Origin: Circinella umbellata
Lineage: Eukaryota > Mucoromycota > Mucoromycetes > Mucorales > Lichtheimiaceae
NCBI GenBank assembly: GCA_025093555.1
Contig: JAIWNF010000067.1
Coordinates: 124,001 to 188,000, forward strand
Direction of reading: 5' to 3'
DNA: 64,000 nt
Shown here: piece after piece, positions 48,201 to 59,566 of the stretch
Layout: the number at the start of each line of letters is the position of its first letter
How positions within the stretch are numbered: position 1 is the stretch's first letter
Notes under the pieces: model-generated
Told to the model about the DNA's origin: nothing
The model's input: the letters and a program-made list of their open reading frames with translations, nothing else
Databases searched by the model: none
Program-made: the position numbers and the translations under genes

Positions 48201-50453
48201 AAAATATACCTTTTTGAGATAAAGTAAATCATTAACAAAATCCTTTTCAGTATATATAAGTTCAAATATATTTTCTTGACGACGTATCTCTTGTTTATCC
48301 ATTGATTCTATCGAAGCTTTTGGTACTGTATAAATCCAAAGACGTTCCTCCTTTTTTTCGGGCGAGTTAAAAAAAATAGATATGCAAGTTAATTGACGTT
48401 TTAATTAGAATATTTTATTTTTATTTTATTTACCTCCTCTGCAAATAATGATGATTTACTACTCGATCGACCGTGATGATAAGCAGGGCATCTTGCAGTA
48501 CGGGTTTGTTCTGATCGTCGAGGACATGATACGCTATAACAGAGTGTATCACGTGTACATGTAGGTGAATAGCAATCAGTCAAAACTGTGAATACACCAT
48601 TAGGTATACCATCATAATCATTCTTATTCATGTGACTATGGTCATCATCGTTTGTAAAATTAACACTGGAAAGATCCTCTCTTATGTTATCAGCGTCATC
48701 ATGAAGAAGTGGCGTTGAAGTATTATTGCTGTTAGTGTCGTTATCATCGACCTGTCCTTTTTCTTCTTGCCATTGCTTTTGTTTTTGCGTAGCAATCATA
48801 TTCAATTGATACAACTCATGACTTGAATCACGTAACCGATGCTCATAATTAACATCATGGAAGAATTTTTGAGCGTCTAAAGCGCGACCCAATAATAATG
48901 CCAAATTTCTATCTGCTGTTTTAATGATGTATGCGAGCTTATCCTAAAAATAACAACATCGATTTATAAATATATCAGCGATAAAGAATTTATATATACG
49001 CCGCAGAGAGGGGTCAAATCAGCCTTTTTTTCCCATGTAATAAACAAACATCATGAAACCTACTACTGCCTCACGTCCATCAAATGCATTCGAATATTCA
49101 ATATTATCCTTTGTCTTGGTATTCATTACAACACGTTCACGAAATGCTTCAGATACTTTAGATAAAAGTGCCGGATATACGATAGGTTTACGATCTTTTA
49201 CTGTCATGGCAACAGCAGCTACTGCATCTGATAATGATGAATGATAATGTTGATAAGATGATATTTCTTGTTGTTGATGTATCGATGATGGGTTTGGTGA
49301 TTGTGCTTTTAATTGTAGCGGTTGCTGAGTTGCTAGTAAATTGTCAGAATTTTGATGGTGCTGGTGCTGATGCTGGTGCTGGTGTTGTCGATTCGATGTT
49401 CCTGTTACTGCTCTATCAAAAGAAGAAGATAAAGATCGTTCTTCATGGGATCGTCGATACAAAGATATTGATCGTCGATTCGATTTAGCTGATGCTAAGT
49501 TATATATACTTTCGGCTGAACGTCTTAATGGAATAGATAAAGAAATAGATGCCTCTGGTCGAAGTGATCCTCCGTTGCCTGCCCCGATATTATCTAAAAA
49601 TATAAATAAATAAAAGATATTAGAAAAAAAAAAGATGCAGGGAGGTCAAATGAAATATAGTTTGAAAAATAGTGTTTATATTTTTAGAATACTATTGTTC
49701 TTTTTTGCCGTTATTTGGAACTACTTATTTACTCATTGACATTGCGGATAGTCGTGCACGCATGGGAGCCGTCGATTTGGATAATTTCGATAACAAACTA
49801 CCACTTGTATTACTACCGGTACTACTATTACTACTAATCGAACCTCTTCTTTTTTGTTGAAGATATTTTTCATCCTCGTGATAATGGTGTTGCTCTAGTT
49901 GTTGTTGACTATTATCTTCTTCCACAATAATTTTAGGCTCAGTGATATTTATCTTTGGTCGAAAAAGCGTGCCTGCACGCGATAAACGTCTCAATGCTGA
50001 TGATCCTGTTCTTTGTAATGATATTGCTGATTGCTTTTTCTTTTTTTCTTTTTCTTCTTCTGCTTTATTATCATCCTTATCATCCTCTTTTACGTTCTCC
50101 CTATTTTTAGCTATAGTCAAAAGTGGTGGTTGTTGTTGTTTGGGTAACATACTCGAACCTGTTTGCACGCTTATACTGGCTATATTATTATTACGGGATA
50201 GGACGAAGTTACTTGTATCGTGGTTGTTGTTGATAGTAATACGCTCAACAGTAGCGGTATTTGTATTAGCAATAATAGTGCCAGTGTTGGTACTGCTATT
50301 ACTACTACTAATGCCTCCTTTTCCTTTTTCTTTTTCTTCTACTTCTTCTTTTGTTGCTATAATATTATGTTGTTGGTCATGAGTGGAATGAGACATCTTT
50401 AAGGTAGCATGATCAATAACGGTAACTGATGAGCCATGACTGTCGGGATGCAT
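45229..50453 (-). CDS. Rho1 guanine nucleotide exchange factor, Rom2-type (DEP-DH-PH-CNH), copy B
   Basis: Thirteen exons on the minus strand: 50453-49733, 49593-49064, 48943-48434, 48350-48210, 48110-47811, 47706-47434, 47339-47160, 47063-46622, 46575-46086, 46001-45895, 45813-45706, 45589-45441 and 45360-45229, 1360 aa. A low-complexity Ser/Asn/Gln N-terminus (His-Gln run near residue 275) precedes DEP (about 360-480), DH (about 615-830; FELIYTEKDFVNDLLYLKK, TRLGRYNLILREVL), PH (835-1000) and CNH (1020-1345). It is longer and diverged from copy A, but shares the layout and several intron positions (for example after GREAV/GEEAV and before PIPLxLL). It should activate Rho1; the duplication suggests specialised roles. 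The acceptor at 48351 is weak; an in-frame alternative lies 3 nt on. Confidence 0.9.
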
Positions 50454-50696
50454 TGCTGAGTATTATTTTATGCAGTTTTTAACCATGAAAGCGCGAAAAA
50501 AGAGGAGAGAGAAAAAAGGGATTGAAAAAAAAAGTATTTTAAGATAAAAAAAATGTAAAAAAGGGAGAAAAAAGCTCAATCTTTTATTACTTGGTAGTAG
50601 CAACAGTTTAGCAGAATCAACTTCTCCGCAACCCCCCCCTTTCTTTTATTAACAATTCAGGTGAACAATTGTAAGTTTATTTATTATAATTACTTA

Positions 50697-51410
50697 TTAT
50701 TTGATTCTATTATTGTGAATTGTTGCTTGAAAAGATAAACCATCTTGAATTGTGGATTGCTTATTGATTTTTCGATGTTGCTCACCGGTTACGATGGATT
50801 CCAATATCTCACCTGAACCTTTAACCAATCTATAAATATACACTATAAATATCTGATGTTACATTTCTCTTTCTATATTATATAAATATTAAATTATACG
50901 TCACCGTGTTCTTCCTGTTTGTGGATCATATTCTCGTCGAATTACGGATCGTTGCTTATCATAAGACTCTTTTGTCTGAGGAATCATAGCTTCTCGTCGT
51001 TGCTTATTAATTCCTTCTTGTTCATGATGATACTTGCTATTCTTAATATTTCTTTTTTCTCTCTTTTTATGATCATCATCATCTTCTATAGTCTTGTTGT
51101 ATTGTTTCGCAAGTTGCTTCAGCTTTTCCAATGTATCGTTGTCACTCTGTGTATTCTCAGTAACGGTAATATTGTTTTCTTTTTTATTCGAATAAGAAGA
51201 CGCGTGTTCTGAATGTTTATGTTTATGTTTATGTTTTCGGTGATGGCGGTGATCACGACGTAAATCACCATGTCGATGACGTTTACTACTACGATGGTGA
51301 GAAGAATATTGATCGCTATCAGAAGAATGGTGGTGATGGTGTCGTTTCTTTCTCATGGTGGTACCGTTGATACTACTACTGGTACTCGAATCTCTTTTTC
51401 GTTCATCCAT
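50697..51410 (-). CDS. ARL6IP4/SR25-like nuclear splicing-associated protein
   Basis: Exons 51410-50905 and 50829-50697 give 212 aa. The ATG at 51410 is the first in frame after a stretch without one. The N-terminus is rich in Ser, His, Arg and Lys (His run near residue 24; repeated HK pairs near 60). The C-terminal ~60 residues carry the conserved SR25 block: [49 protein letters not shown]. In animals ARL6IP4 (SRp25/SRrp37) is a nuclear-speckle protein affecting splice-site choice. It is divergent from the phosphatase gene, 406 bp away. Confidence 0.87.
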
Positions 51411-51816
51411 TTTTTTTTCTTGGAAGTAAAAAGAAAAAAAAGATTGATAAAAAAGGAAAGTGTCCCAGGTTTTATATAGGTTCAGTTCCGAAATTGTGAT
51501 AGTGTTACACAACCAAAAATCAAAGACCAACAGCAATGTTTGCAATGTTTGGGAACATAATAGTAAATGCATGGATCATAGTATTTACTTTTTATATAAC
51601 GAAAGAACAATTTATTATTCTATATCATTATCAGTTATTAAAAAAATAAATAAGGAAAGCAAAAGAAGTGAAAAAATCACAAATATAGCAAATAAAAAAA
51701 AAATCACTTGAACCAAAAAGTTTAATTTTTTGAGATACCGTGCCGTCTTAGCTGATTCGTTCGTTTTCTCTTATTTTAACCTTTCTCAACTCCCCACCCC
51801 TTTTTTTTTCTTGGGT
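51411..51816. promoter_or_regulatory. Shared upstream region of the SR25-like and PPS1-like genes
   Basis: A 406-bp gap between divergent start codons. T/C-rich leader just before the phosphatase ATG (51779-51811). Candidate bidirectional promoter; no named motif. Confidence 0.5.
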
Positions 51817-54800
51817 ATGGACATTGACCCTGTTACCATACATTCTCAAGTTGATCTCGGGATTAACGAGATACCGATTGACTTGCAACCTAGCACTCGA
51901 ATCAATTCTGACGTTCCTCCAACCGATAAAGTAGTGACTTCAACTGTTGAGGACGACGAAACTGATAAAACCATTGCTCCGTCTGTCATTGACGATAACA
52001 TTCAGCAAAAGCAAGAACACCAAGGAAAGCTATTCACTGCTACCGCTTCAATAACAGCAAATGACATGACAGAAACAGATCAATCAACGCAATTTGATAT
52101 ACCAAAGGAATATTTGACGAACATACTTGATTATCAACAACCACAAGAACAAACACAACAGAAAGTAATCATTTATGGCATCACGGCTGGCCAATTTGCT
52201 TCCATTCAACATTTATATGCAGCCACTCCTTTACCTAACGATATCCTATTCCCTTGGTTACATGGTGTTAATGGCCGATCTTATCAACAAAATTTATTTT
52301 TCGGCGTACGTAAAAGTATTGTTCCAAAACATCGTGGTATCACTATCATCCATGCAGATGAAGCATGTCCTTATAATGCACGATTAACACAAGCAGTATT
52401 ACCTTCTGAATTGATTACAACAGCACCCATATCGCCTATATCTCCTTCTGATCCAATGACGACCATGACAACGCCAACATTTATTAATACATGTGATATG
52501 GATCATACTATCAATTTACGGAACTTCAAGATTCAAGTCTCAAGATATGGATCCATCAGTGATATTATTATTTATGGATATGGAGCAATGGAAGTAGCAC
52601 AAAAAGTTGCATTGGCCCAACAACGTTTACGAAAGGAACGGCTGGAACAACTAGAGCATATTAGAAAGACAAATGGCAAAAGTGCAATCAAGGATGCCAA
52701 TGATCTGTCTTATCGTGTCTTAGTTATTACAGGTAAAACTACCAATGTTTGAAAGAAATGTATCTTGCTGTTATTATTACTAACGGGATTAATTATGGTC
52801 ATATAAACGAAACCTACATCTCTTTGCAAATAGATCCATTTACAGTAATTGAAGATAAATACCCAGATCTTGTCAGCTATGATTCAAATGGCACTTCCAT
52901 GAATACTATCAGCTTTTGGGAACGTGAACGGGAAGAAATGAGATTCATGAGTGGTGCAACAGAGATAACACCCAACGTCTGGGTAAAGTATTCTTGCTAA
53001 AGAGATAAAGAGAGACGATGAGAGAGGTTGATGGCAATTTTTTTTTGTTATCTCCGTCCCCCTTGGCGTCTAAAAAGAACTTTTGTACTAAATGATTATA
53101 TTTATGTAGGTTGGTAATACTCAAGATGCGCCAGCATCAGTTCGTCAATCTGATCTCGACGACGAAGAAAGTGAAATTGACGATAATCCACAGCAATTTT
53201 CTATCTGTATCGAAGCACATGACTTTGCTGATATGCCGTTACCGTCCACATTAACTCTGGCACGAGAAACGTTAAACGAACTACCTTCCGATAGATTACC
53301 ACCTGAAATCATTCACTTAGATGTACATTCCACTGGAATCCCAATGGAACCAGATGCATTTGACAAGTTCTACAATCACTTGATTCATTTATTAGCCTTT
53401 GTGGATGACCAAGCAACACGTGGACGTAAAATTTTAATTCACTGTTCAGATGGGTATACAGAAACAAGTTTAATGGTGTTATCATGGATCATGTACAAAG
53501 AAAAAGTACGCTTACCTGAAGCTTATTTGATGTTACAAAGGAAAAGAAACTTCTTTGTATATGCAGCGGATGTAGCAACGCTCCAGCGGATTGAGCAACA
53601 GTTATTGCACCCACCACCATCGCAACAAACTGATCATAAGCGAAAGCGTGAAGAAGAATATGAAGGGCATTTGATGGATGTAGCGAATGATGATGATCAA
53701 GTAGAGGAAGAAAATTGTGTTCGGGTATCAAAGGAAGTAGAAGATGAAGAACATTTACAACTTAAGGATTTGAAAATTGGGAATAACGATAATGAAGTTA
53801 TAATGAATGATCAACGGAACCCACATCAACAGGAGACAAAAGAAGAAGAAGGGGAATGGATGAATGATGATGAGAATATGCAAATGAAGGATAATCGCTT
53901 ATTACACGATGATCAGTATATCAACAATATATCAAACCAAGCACAATGCGAAGGTTTATTACCCAGCAACAACAATGACACTCCGCCTGTAACTGGAAGG
54001 GTCATCCGTGCATCGTCGGACATTTACAATCCAAAAGATAATGACAATAATACTGATAATTGTATGAAGAACGGTGGCAACAATATTAATAATAATGATA
54101 AGAATACTAAAAACGAAGATGAAAAGCAAGGTGGAGACGGAGAAGGGGATGGTATTGATGAAAAAATCCCAGTTCATTTATTTGCACCTGAACTTGACAC
54201 AGCTGAAAAGATATATTTTCCATGGTTTTATTCCCCACGTTTTGAAGGGTCTTTCCCATCACGAATTTTACCCTTTTTATATCTTGGCAATCTGAACCAT
54301 GCAACAAACCCAGATATGCTCAAAGCCCTTGGTATCACTCATGTTGTTAGTGTTGGAGAAGATGCCAATCTGGATCAAAGTCAATTCAAACTTTTGTTTC
54401 TTGATAATTTATATGATGATGGTATTGATTCTATCCGCGGGCGATTGGAAGAAACAATGGGTTTTGTTGGTAAGTCTTTTTTGGTTGTTTACCCTTTGGT
54501 AAATTATACGCGACCATATAATTTATATTCACTATATTTAAACGTTGATAATAACTTTTATAAATAATAATAACAATAGATGAAGCGCACGCACAAAATA
54601 GCCATTGTTTGATCCATTGTCGTGTAGGTGTAAGTAGGAGTGCGGCTATTACGATATGTTATGTGATGCATCATCTCAAATATACACTTGTACAAGCATA
54701 TCTTTATGTACGGGCAAGAAGACTGAATGTGATTATTCAGCCTAATCTAAAATTCATGTATGAAATGTTACAATTGGAGCAGCACTTAATAGGAAAAGCG

Positions 54801-54866
54801 ACAATTTCTTGGCCTATTCTTAGTAAAGAAATACATTTGTTAAATATGTCTTATCGTGAGTCATGA
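51817..54866 (+). CDS. PPS1: Dual-specificity protein phosphatase, Pps1-like, with two phosphatase-like domains
   Basis: Exons 51817-52732, 52834-52982, 53110-54469 and 54580-54866 give 903 aa. The ATG at 51817 (MDIDPV) is the first in frame. The middle of exon 1 has LFPWLHGVNG, as in yeast Pps1. Around residue 465 a P-loop-like HCSDGYTETS lacks the Arg of HCx5R (Glu instead), so this first domain is likely inactive or substrate-binding. A long acidic, Asn-rich linker follows. The C-terminal domain (about 700-890) has FPSRILPFLYLGNL and an intact HCRVGVSRSA loop (Cys822), so it should be catalytic. Yeast Pps1 acts on phospho-Tyr/Thr substrates linked to cell-cycle and S-phase control. The first intron was placed by frame: only TTTGCAAATAG at 52823-52833 restores it. 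Confidence 0.87.
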
Positions 54867-55554
54867 TAATTATAATAAAATGAGCGGCTTTACAATGCAC
54901 AGGGGATTTTTTTTAGCCAATTAAAATGGTATATAGTGGAAATAATCAAATCGTTTTCTGCTTGCTGTAGGATAAAAAAAGTAGTCTGTAGAGCGTAAGT
55001 GAACTATGATCATGCTACTTTCAACCTCGCTTGACACGAATTTTCATTTGGATATAATGTGGCGCGTGATAAAAATTGGAATGCCTACAGTTGTTTTTTA
55101 TTTGGCACTTCATTTTCTTCATTTGGTGCAAGCCATAATTTCGATTCGACATTGGATGGATTATATTTTGGCACTCTCAAAATTCTGACCTTATACATAA
55201 CAAATTAATAATAACAAATTGCACACAATATAATACTTTATGTCTGTTATATTGTTACATCCATTTTTAAACCCTCTTCAAATATTTTTCTCTATTGTCA
55301 TATGAACAAAATTAGAGCCCGATAAACATGTCTGGAGCTTTTAAAAAATCTTCGGTCCAAAAAAAAAAGCGAGGCAGGAAAGGAAAAGGGAGGAAGGAAA
55401 AAAGAAAAAAATTATAACTGGAGAAAATAATATTAAATATCAAATCTCTATCAAAGAGTGTATTTATAGATTCCCAGTGATTAAACAAAAGGTTGGTTTG
55501 TGTATGGATTTATTTTAATAAAAAAAACATGCTGTACAAAATTAAGATAATCTT
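54867..55554. other. Intergenic stretch with a purine-rich block
   Basis: About 690 bp between the convergent phosphatase gene and the small minus-strand ORF. A G/A-rich block lies at 55367-55425. Short open frames around 55006-55188 are unsupported. Confidence 0.5.
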
Positions 55555-55887
55555 TTATGGTCCTTCTGATGACCTTTGATTGTTGCTCTTTTCTACACAG
55601 TCGCCCTCTGGCGCCGGGACAGCCTGTTTCTCCATATTTCGGCATTTTGGTGAGACATGCTTTTGTTTTTGACGTTTAGGAGGAGGATCGTTATTATTAT
55701 TAATATGAGTATCTTGATGGGAAACAGCTGGTCTCTTTTCTACAATATTTATCGGCTCTTCTGCAGTGGCACCATATTCAGTATCAATATTAATATTATT
55801 ATTAGAGGGTTTTGGGACAACGTATTTGTAAAGTATCAGTTTACCAATTGACCAATCATATTCAGATTGAATAACATTAATACTCAT
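55555..55887 (-). CDS. Small hypothetical protein, 110 aa
   Basis: A continuous ATG-to-stop frame. The start (MSINVIQSEYDWSIGKLILY) is well-formed; the middle is Asn-rich, followed by a basic cluster PPPKRQKQKH that may be a nuclear localisation signal, and a polar tail. Base composition is richer in G+C than flanking DNA at its 3' end. No family is recognised; it might also be the last exon of a gene extending to higher coordinates, but no matching upstream exon was found. Confidence 0.45.
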   Translation of the reverse strand: MSINVIQSEYDWSIGKLILYKYVVPKPSNNNINIDTEYGATAEEPINIVEKRPAVSHQDTHINNNNDPPPKRQKQKHVSPKCRNMEKQAVPAPEGDCVEKSNNQRSSEGP

Positions 55888-56105
55888 AATATAAATTAAT
55901 AATAATCACGATATAAAATATTAATAATCATATGTTAGAAATTCAACAATAACACTACTGATATCGATAAGGTAAAAAACTATATTATCATAAAAAAATC
56001 ATTATTCTTTTATTACATATATAATCATATACTTTATATTTCTAATTATAATTTATATTCCGAAGCTACATCTCACAATTGGTGGAGAAGCTAAATTCAC
56101 ACATC

Positions 56106-57540
56106 ATGTCTGATCACGTATCGCCTTCACCCCCTTGGGATCAAGTTTCTACCTCCATGGCTGCTAATAGCTCTTCTCCAGTTATTCCTGACTCGGCCGC
56201 CTCTGAAAGGTCTTCTCAAATTGTTTATACTGCTCCACCTTCTTCTCGTCTGTTATAGATTAAATCCAATCTATAGTTATTTCAGATCAATAATAATACA
56301 GTGGAATAGAAAAAGTAGTCGAAAGTGTAAAAAAGAGATAAAAAGGACTTGTTTTTTACTTATTAGATGTTATAACTATTTATATGGACTAAGCCTATTT
56401 GTACAACTCAAACTTATTTTTCCAAGCTTGAGCTCTTGGTTACAATATTACCTAAACGGCAACATGTCAATCTGTTACTCCCATTTATGACCGCTCCCAT
56501 TCTCTTCATATCTTGGCCGTTCCCACTCAACCCACTGCTTTTCAACAATCACCTCCTCGTGTTCCCACTGATACCAGTCTGGGAAGGCCCTTTTTCACTT
56601 TTAAACCACTTTTTTTTGAAAAGTGTTTAGGATACATCCAGAACCATTATGAAACCCTACTGCAAATCTACCACAGAGGAAGTTCAGAAGGAGATTCGTT
56701 CCGTCTGTCCCCTAAGGATTTTCTTCACCAGGCCAAAGATAATGAACAATACTATGGTCAGCAATTTGCCCATATTAATAACCTCTATGAATTCTTGCGA
56801 GCCAAAGTCAAGGAAATTGAAACAACTCTGGAGAAAAAACGACTCAACCACCACTATTTTTGAGCACTCATTTCGTGTTCTTGATGTCCCTCTCACCCAT
56901 GTCAACTACTTTGGACAAACCAAAAACCACTTTGCCACAAACCTCATTGACATTGTCACCCCAAACAACATCGTCAAAGTCACCACTGACCAAATCTCAC
57001 TAAAGCAACCAACAATCAATCGTGAAGCAACCCCACTATTAGTAAATAGTAGAAATATTACTACTAATCTGACTGTAACAACACCTTCAAAACTTACAGA
57101 GTGTATTAAACAGGCTCGTCCTGCACCAACTACTTCTATTAGTCCTACTACTCACAAACCACCCAACAAAAAGCTTTGACAAGCAATCGATAGTAACCCA
57201 GCGAGCATAAATAATGTATGTGTAACCAACACTACCCAACCAAAATCCAACTATGTTCATATTCCATGTCAACAACGTACCATAAGACAGGAAACATGCA
57301 AACTACTTCGCCACTTGAACATCAATACCTCACGTATTTTAGATATCTCTTTCCCTGGTAGAAACATTATCGGTCTACTAGTACACCACCACTACTTACC
57401 AGAAATCATATTCATTATGCAAATTGCCAAGATTCCCGTTCTTAAAGATTTTGACCCTACTCACCCAGATAACCTTAAAGATCCAAAGTATAAAAAATGT
57501 TCTGCTCTTGAACAAGATACTATTTCCAAGCAATGTCATT
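56106..57540 (+). pseudogene. Degenerate retroelement ORF1/gag-like remnant
   Basis: A chain of open pieces in different frames. The first (56106-56258) encodes a Ser/Pro-rich start, MSDHVSPSPPWDQVS; after ~200 bp of unrelated AT-rich DNA the coding character resumes (56457-56861) with EKCLGYIQNHYETLLQIYHR and a coiled stretch, shifts frame near 56860 and continues to 57179 with a Thr/Pro-rich segment. A last piece (57315-57540) reads NIIGLLVHHHYLPEI and KDFDPTHPDNLKDPKYKK. The codon use is C-rich compared with host genes. The order (Ser/Pro start, coiled coil, conserved C-terminal block) suggests ORF1 of a LINE-type element. That assignment is an inference; the breakage is directly visible. 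Confidence 0.45.
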
Positions 57541-58507
57541 GAACTCAATGCCTGTGCGCCATTGCAATGTAACCTTTTACCCTAATTGGTAAAATAGCAA
57601 GTTTTTTTTTAATTTACAGGGATGGATCAATCAAGCAGACGATGATCATATCATGTCAGGTCCTCGTCAACTGTAATCAACACTAAAGGTTCAAATTCTA
57701 TAGTACCAAAACCCCATCACCCTTAAATCTACAACACTAAAAAAAATTATTTATTATTTTTTTTAAAAAAAAAAAACCAAGTAGCTCTAGCTCTTTTCTC
57801 CAACATCACAGTTTACGAACCCTTCCATTTAGCATAGATGTTCTCAACCCCCTCTTAGTTACTATAACTGAACCATATTTTTCTTCTTTTATTTTTTTTT
57901 GTGTTCCCATTTACTGATGTTGCAACCTTCACATTCTCCCTGCTGCCCTGCAGGTTTTTCAGTACTTCTCTTTGTGAGCTGACGAGAACAAGAAGCTGAA
58001 TCAGCGTATGCTCAATTAATTTCGTCTTTAATAAAATATATAAATTTCAATGATACCAGCCTGGCGCATACTTCCCACACTACTTCGTGCTCCAGTGTTA
58101 CTCCATTGTCTGTGTTATATCAATCAAATATAATAAAATAAAAGAGACGTTAAAAAGTCAATGAGACCCAAAAGAACAATAATTGAACTGAAGTTTATTA
58201 AAATAAAATATTATCTCTCTTTATATGAATCTTATTATCAGTGGGATATATTGATATGTGTATATGTAAGATTTATATTTGTCATGGCCGTGTGAATTAT
58301 GAATATAAGATTAATGATATTAAGATTAGACTTTGAGCGGTTGACGACAGGATATATCTACGCAGCTGTAACCTTATATCATTATAGAAGATGGACTTCT
58401 GTGTTCTTATAAATCATGGTTCAAATAGGGAAACACACGAAATGTCAGCAAAGCATAATTAAAGATACGCTATACTTCAATAATTAGAATGACAAATAAT
58501 TATCTTT
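57541..58507. other. Non-coding stretch in the mobile-element region
   Basis: AT-rich, with T/A homopolymers at 57737-57776, and stops in all frames. No gene recognised; probably the remnant of inserted elements. Confidence 0.5.
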
Positions 58508-59107
58508 ATGAATAATATGTGTTGGATACAACAGTCTGTCGAACCTGAATTTTTGATGAAGAACAACTCTATATCTATTATCTCCAGCTCAGGAACAATT
58601 ACCAGGATTTTGTCAATTTATGTGCATGGTGGCAAACAAGCCCTCCTCAATCAGTGTGACAAAATATTACGAGGTATTAAGGGTGTTACCACATCATTTC
58701 TATATATCTCACAACCACAACGTGCACAAATTGAACCAGTCTTTCTTTAACAACAACAAGAAGCCCTTGCTCTTGACCAACATATCACCAATTCAGATCA
58801 GCAACTCCAGATTGATTGCCAAGCTATGGCCCATGAATTTCATACTGCGTATACTTAACATCCTGACCATTTTCGAGCTCTCCTGGTGAATACAGAATGG
58901 CCAACTGCAAAGATCTGGCAAGACTTACAACTTTCACCACCATTGATTCACTTTGTACAACAAGCTCTGGCACCAGTACCTCATAGTTCACCTTTGACAA
59001 CAAGCCAACAACTCCTTGATTTGCAACAATGTATTCTTGAACTGGAAGCATCTTCACTAAACTACCGCCGCCACACCATGTACACCAACTACAATACACA
59101 GCACTGA
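58508..59107 (+). pseudogene. Decayed ORF of unknown function with two in-frame TAA codons
   Basis: A single frame runs 600 nt, interrupted only by TAA at 58748-58750 and 58856-58858. Sequence on both sides is protein-like: GGKQALLNQCDKILRGIKGV, ISQPQRAQIEPVF, QQQEALALDQHITNSDQQ, LVNTEWPTAKIWQDLQ and a C-terminal Leu/Gln heptad-like segment. Absence of frameshifts suggests a recently disabled gene, or stop-codon readthrough. No family is recognised. It lies immediately upstream of the small ORF and the Rep-like ORF. Confidence 0.45.
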
Positions 59108-59349
59108 CTAAGGGGGCTGGTCAAGGTCATGATGGTTATTCTCTGAATTATAGATACAGGTTGAATAGATAGCCAAGACAAAATGATATAGCAAAGATAA
59201 TTTTTATTATAATAATTTATGCATGAACGTCTTGGCATTCATATATTTAAAATGTTTTTTATTATATAAAATAACACCTCAAAATATAAAGTGAAATTTA
59301 TTTGTTATATTTTTTTAATACTACACATATACAACACTATCAACACAAC

Positions 59350-59562
59350 ATGGACCAAATCAATCTTCTTACATTTCTTGTCATTATAGCTGAATTTGGT
59401 CCTATTTTAGGAATAACATTAATGCTTATAATTGAAAGAGCATAACATCTTACTGAATATCATCAGCATATTGATGATGTTAAAATTATCATTGACCAGT
59501 TGCAAGATGAGCTAGAAAAAGACAAAAGTAGACAAAAAAATTTAAGACCAAAGTCACTCTAG
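59350..59562 (+). pseudogene. Small membrane/coiled-coil ORF with one in-frame TAA
   Basis: The frame opens at ATG 59350. The first 31 codons encode a hydrophobic helix (LTFLVIIAEFGPILGITLML), then TAA at 59443-59445, then 38 more codons of a charged heptad-like segment (IIIDQLQDELEKDKSRQK) up to TAG 59560-59562. Its stop lies 4 nt before the ATG of the Rep-like ORF, so they may have been part of one unit. Function unknown. Confidence 0.4.
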
Positions 59563-59566
59563 AATT

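Noticed and set aside
52733..52833. A frameshift in the phosphatase gene at about 52735
   Set aside because: An intron with GTAAAA donor and AAATAG acceptor restores the frame exactly and keeps phase 1, so no sequence error is needed.
57053..57061. AAATATTAC word, flanked by a short inverted repeat, fitting the loose nonanucleotide pattern of CRESS-DNA origins
   Set aside because: TATTAC words are common in this AT-rich DNA (also near 56442 and 58662); it lies inside the retroelement-like ORF, 2.5 kb from the Rep fragment.
58415..58432. GGTTCAAAT word as a tRNA T-loop
   Set aside because: No acceptor stem, anticodon stem or A-box can be folded around it.
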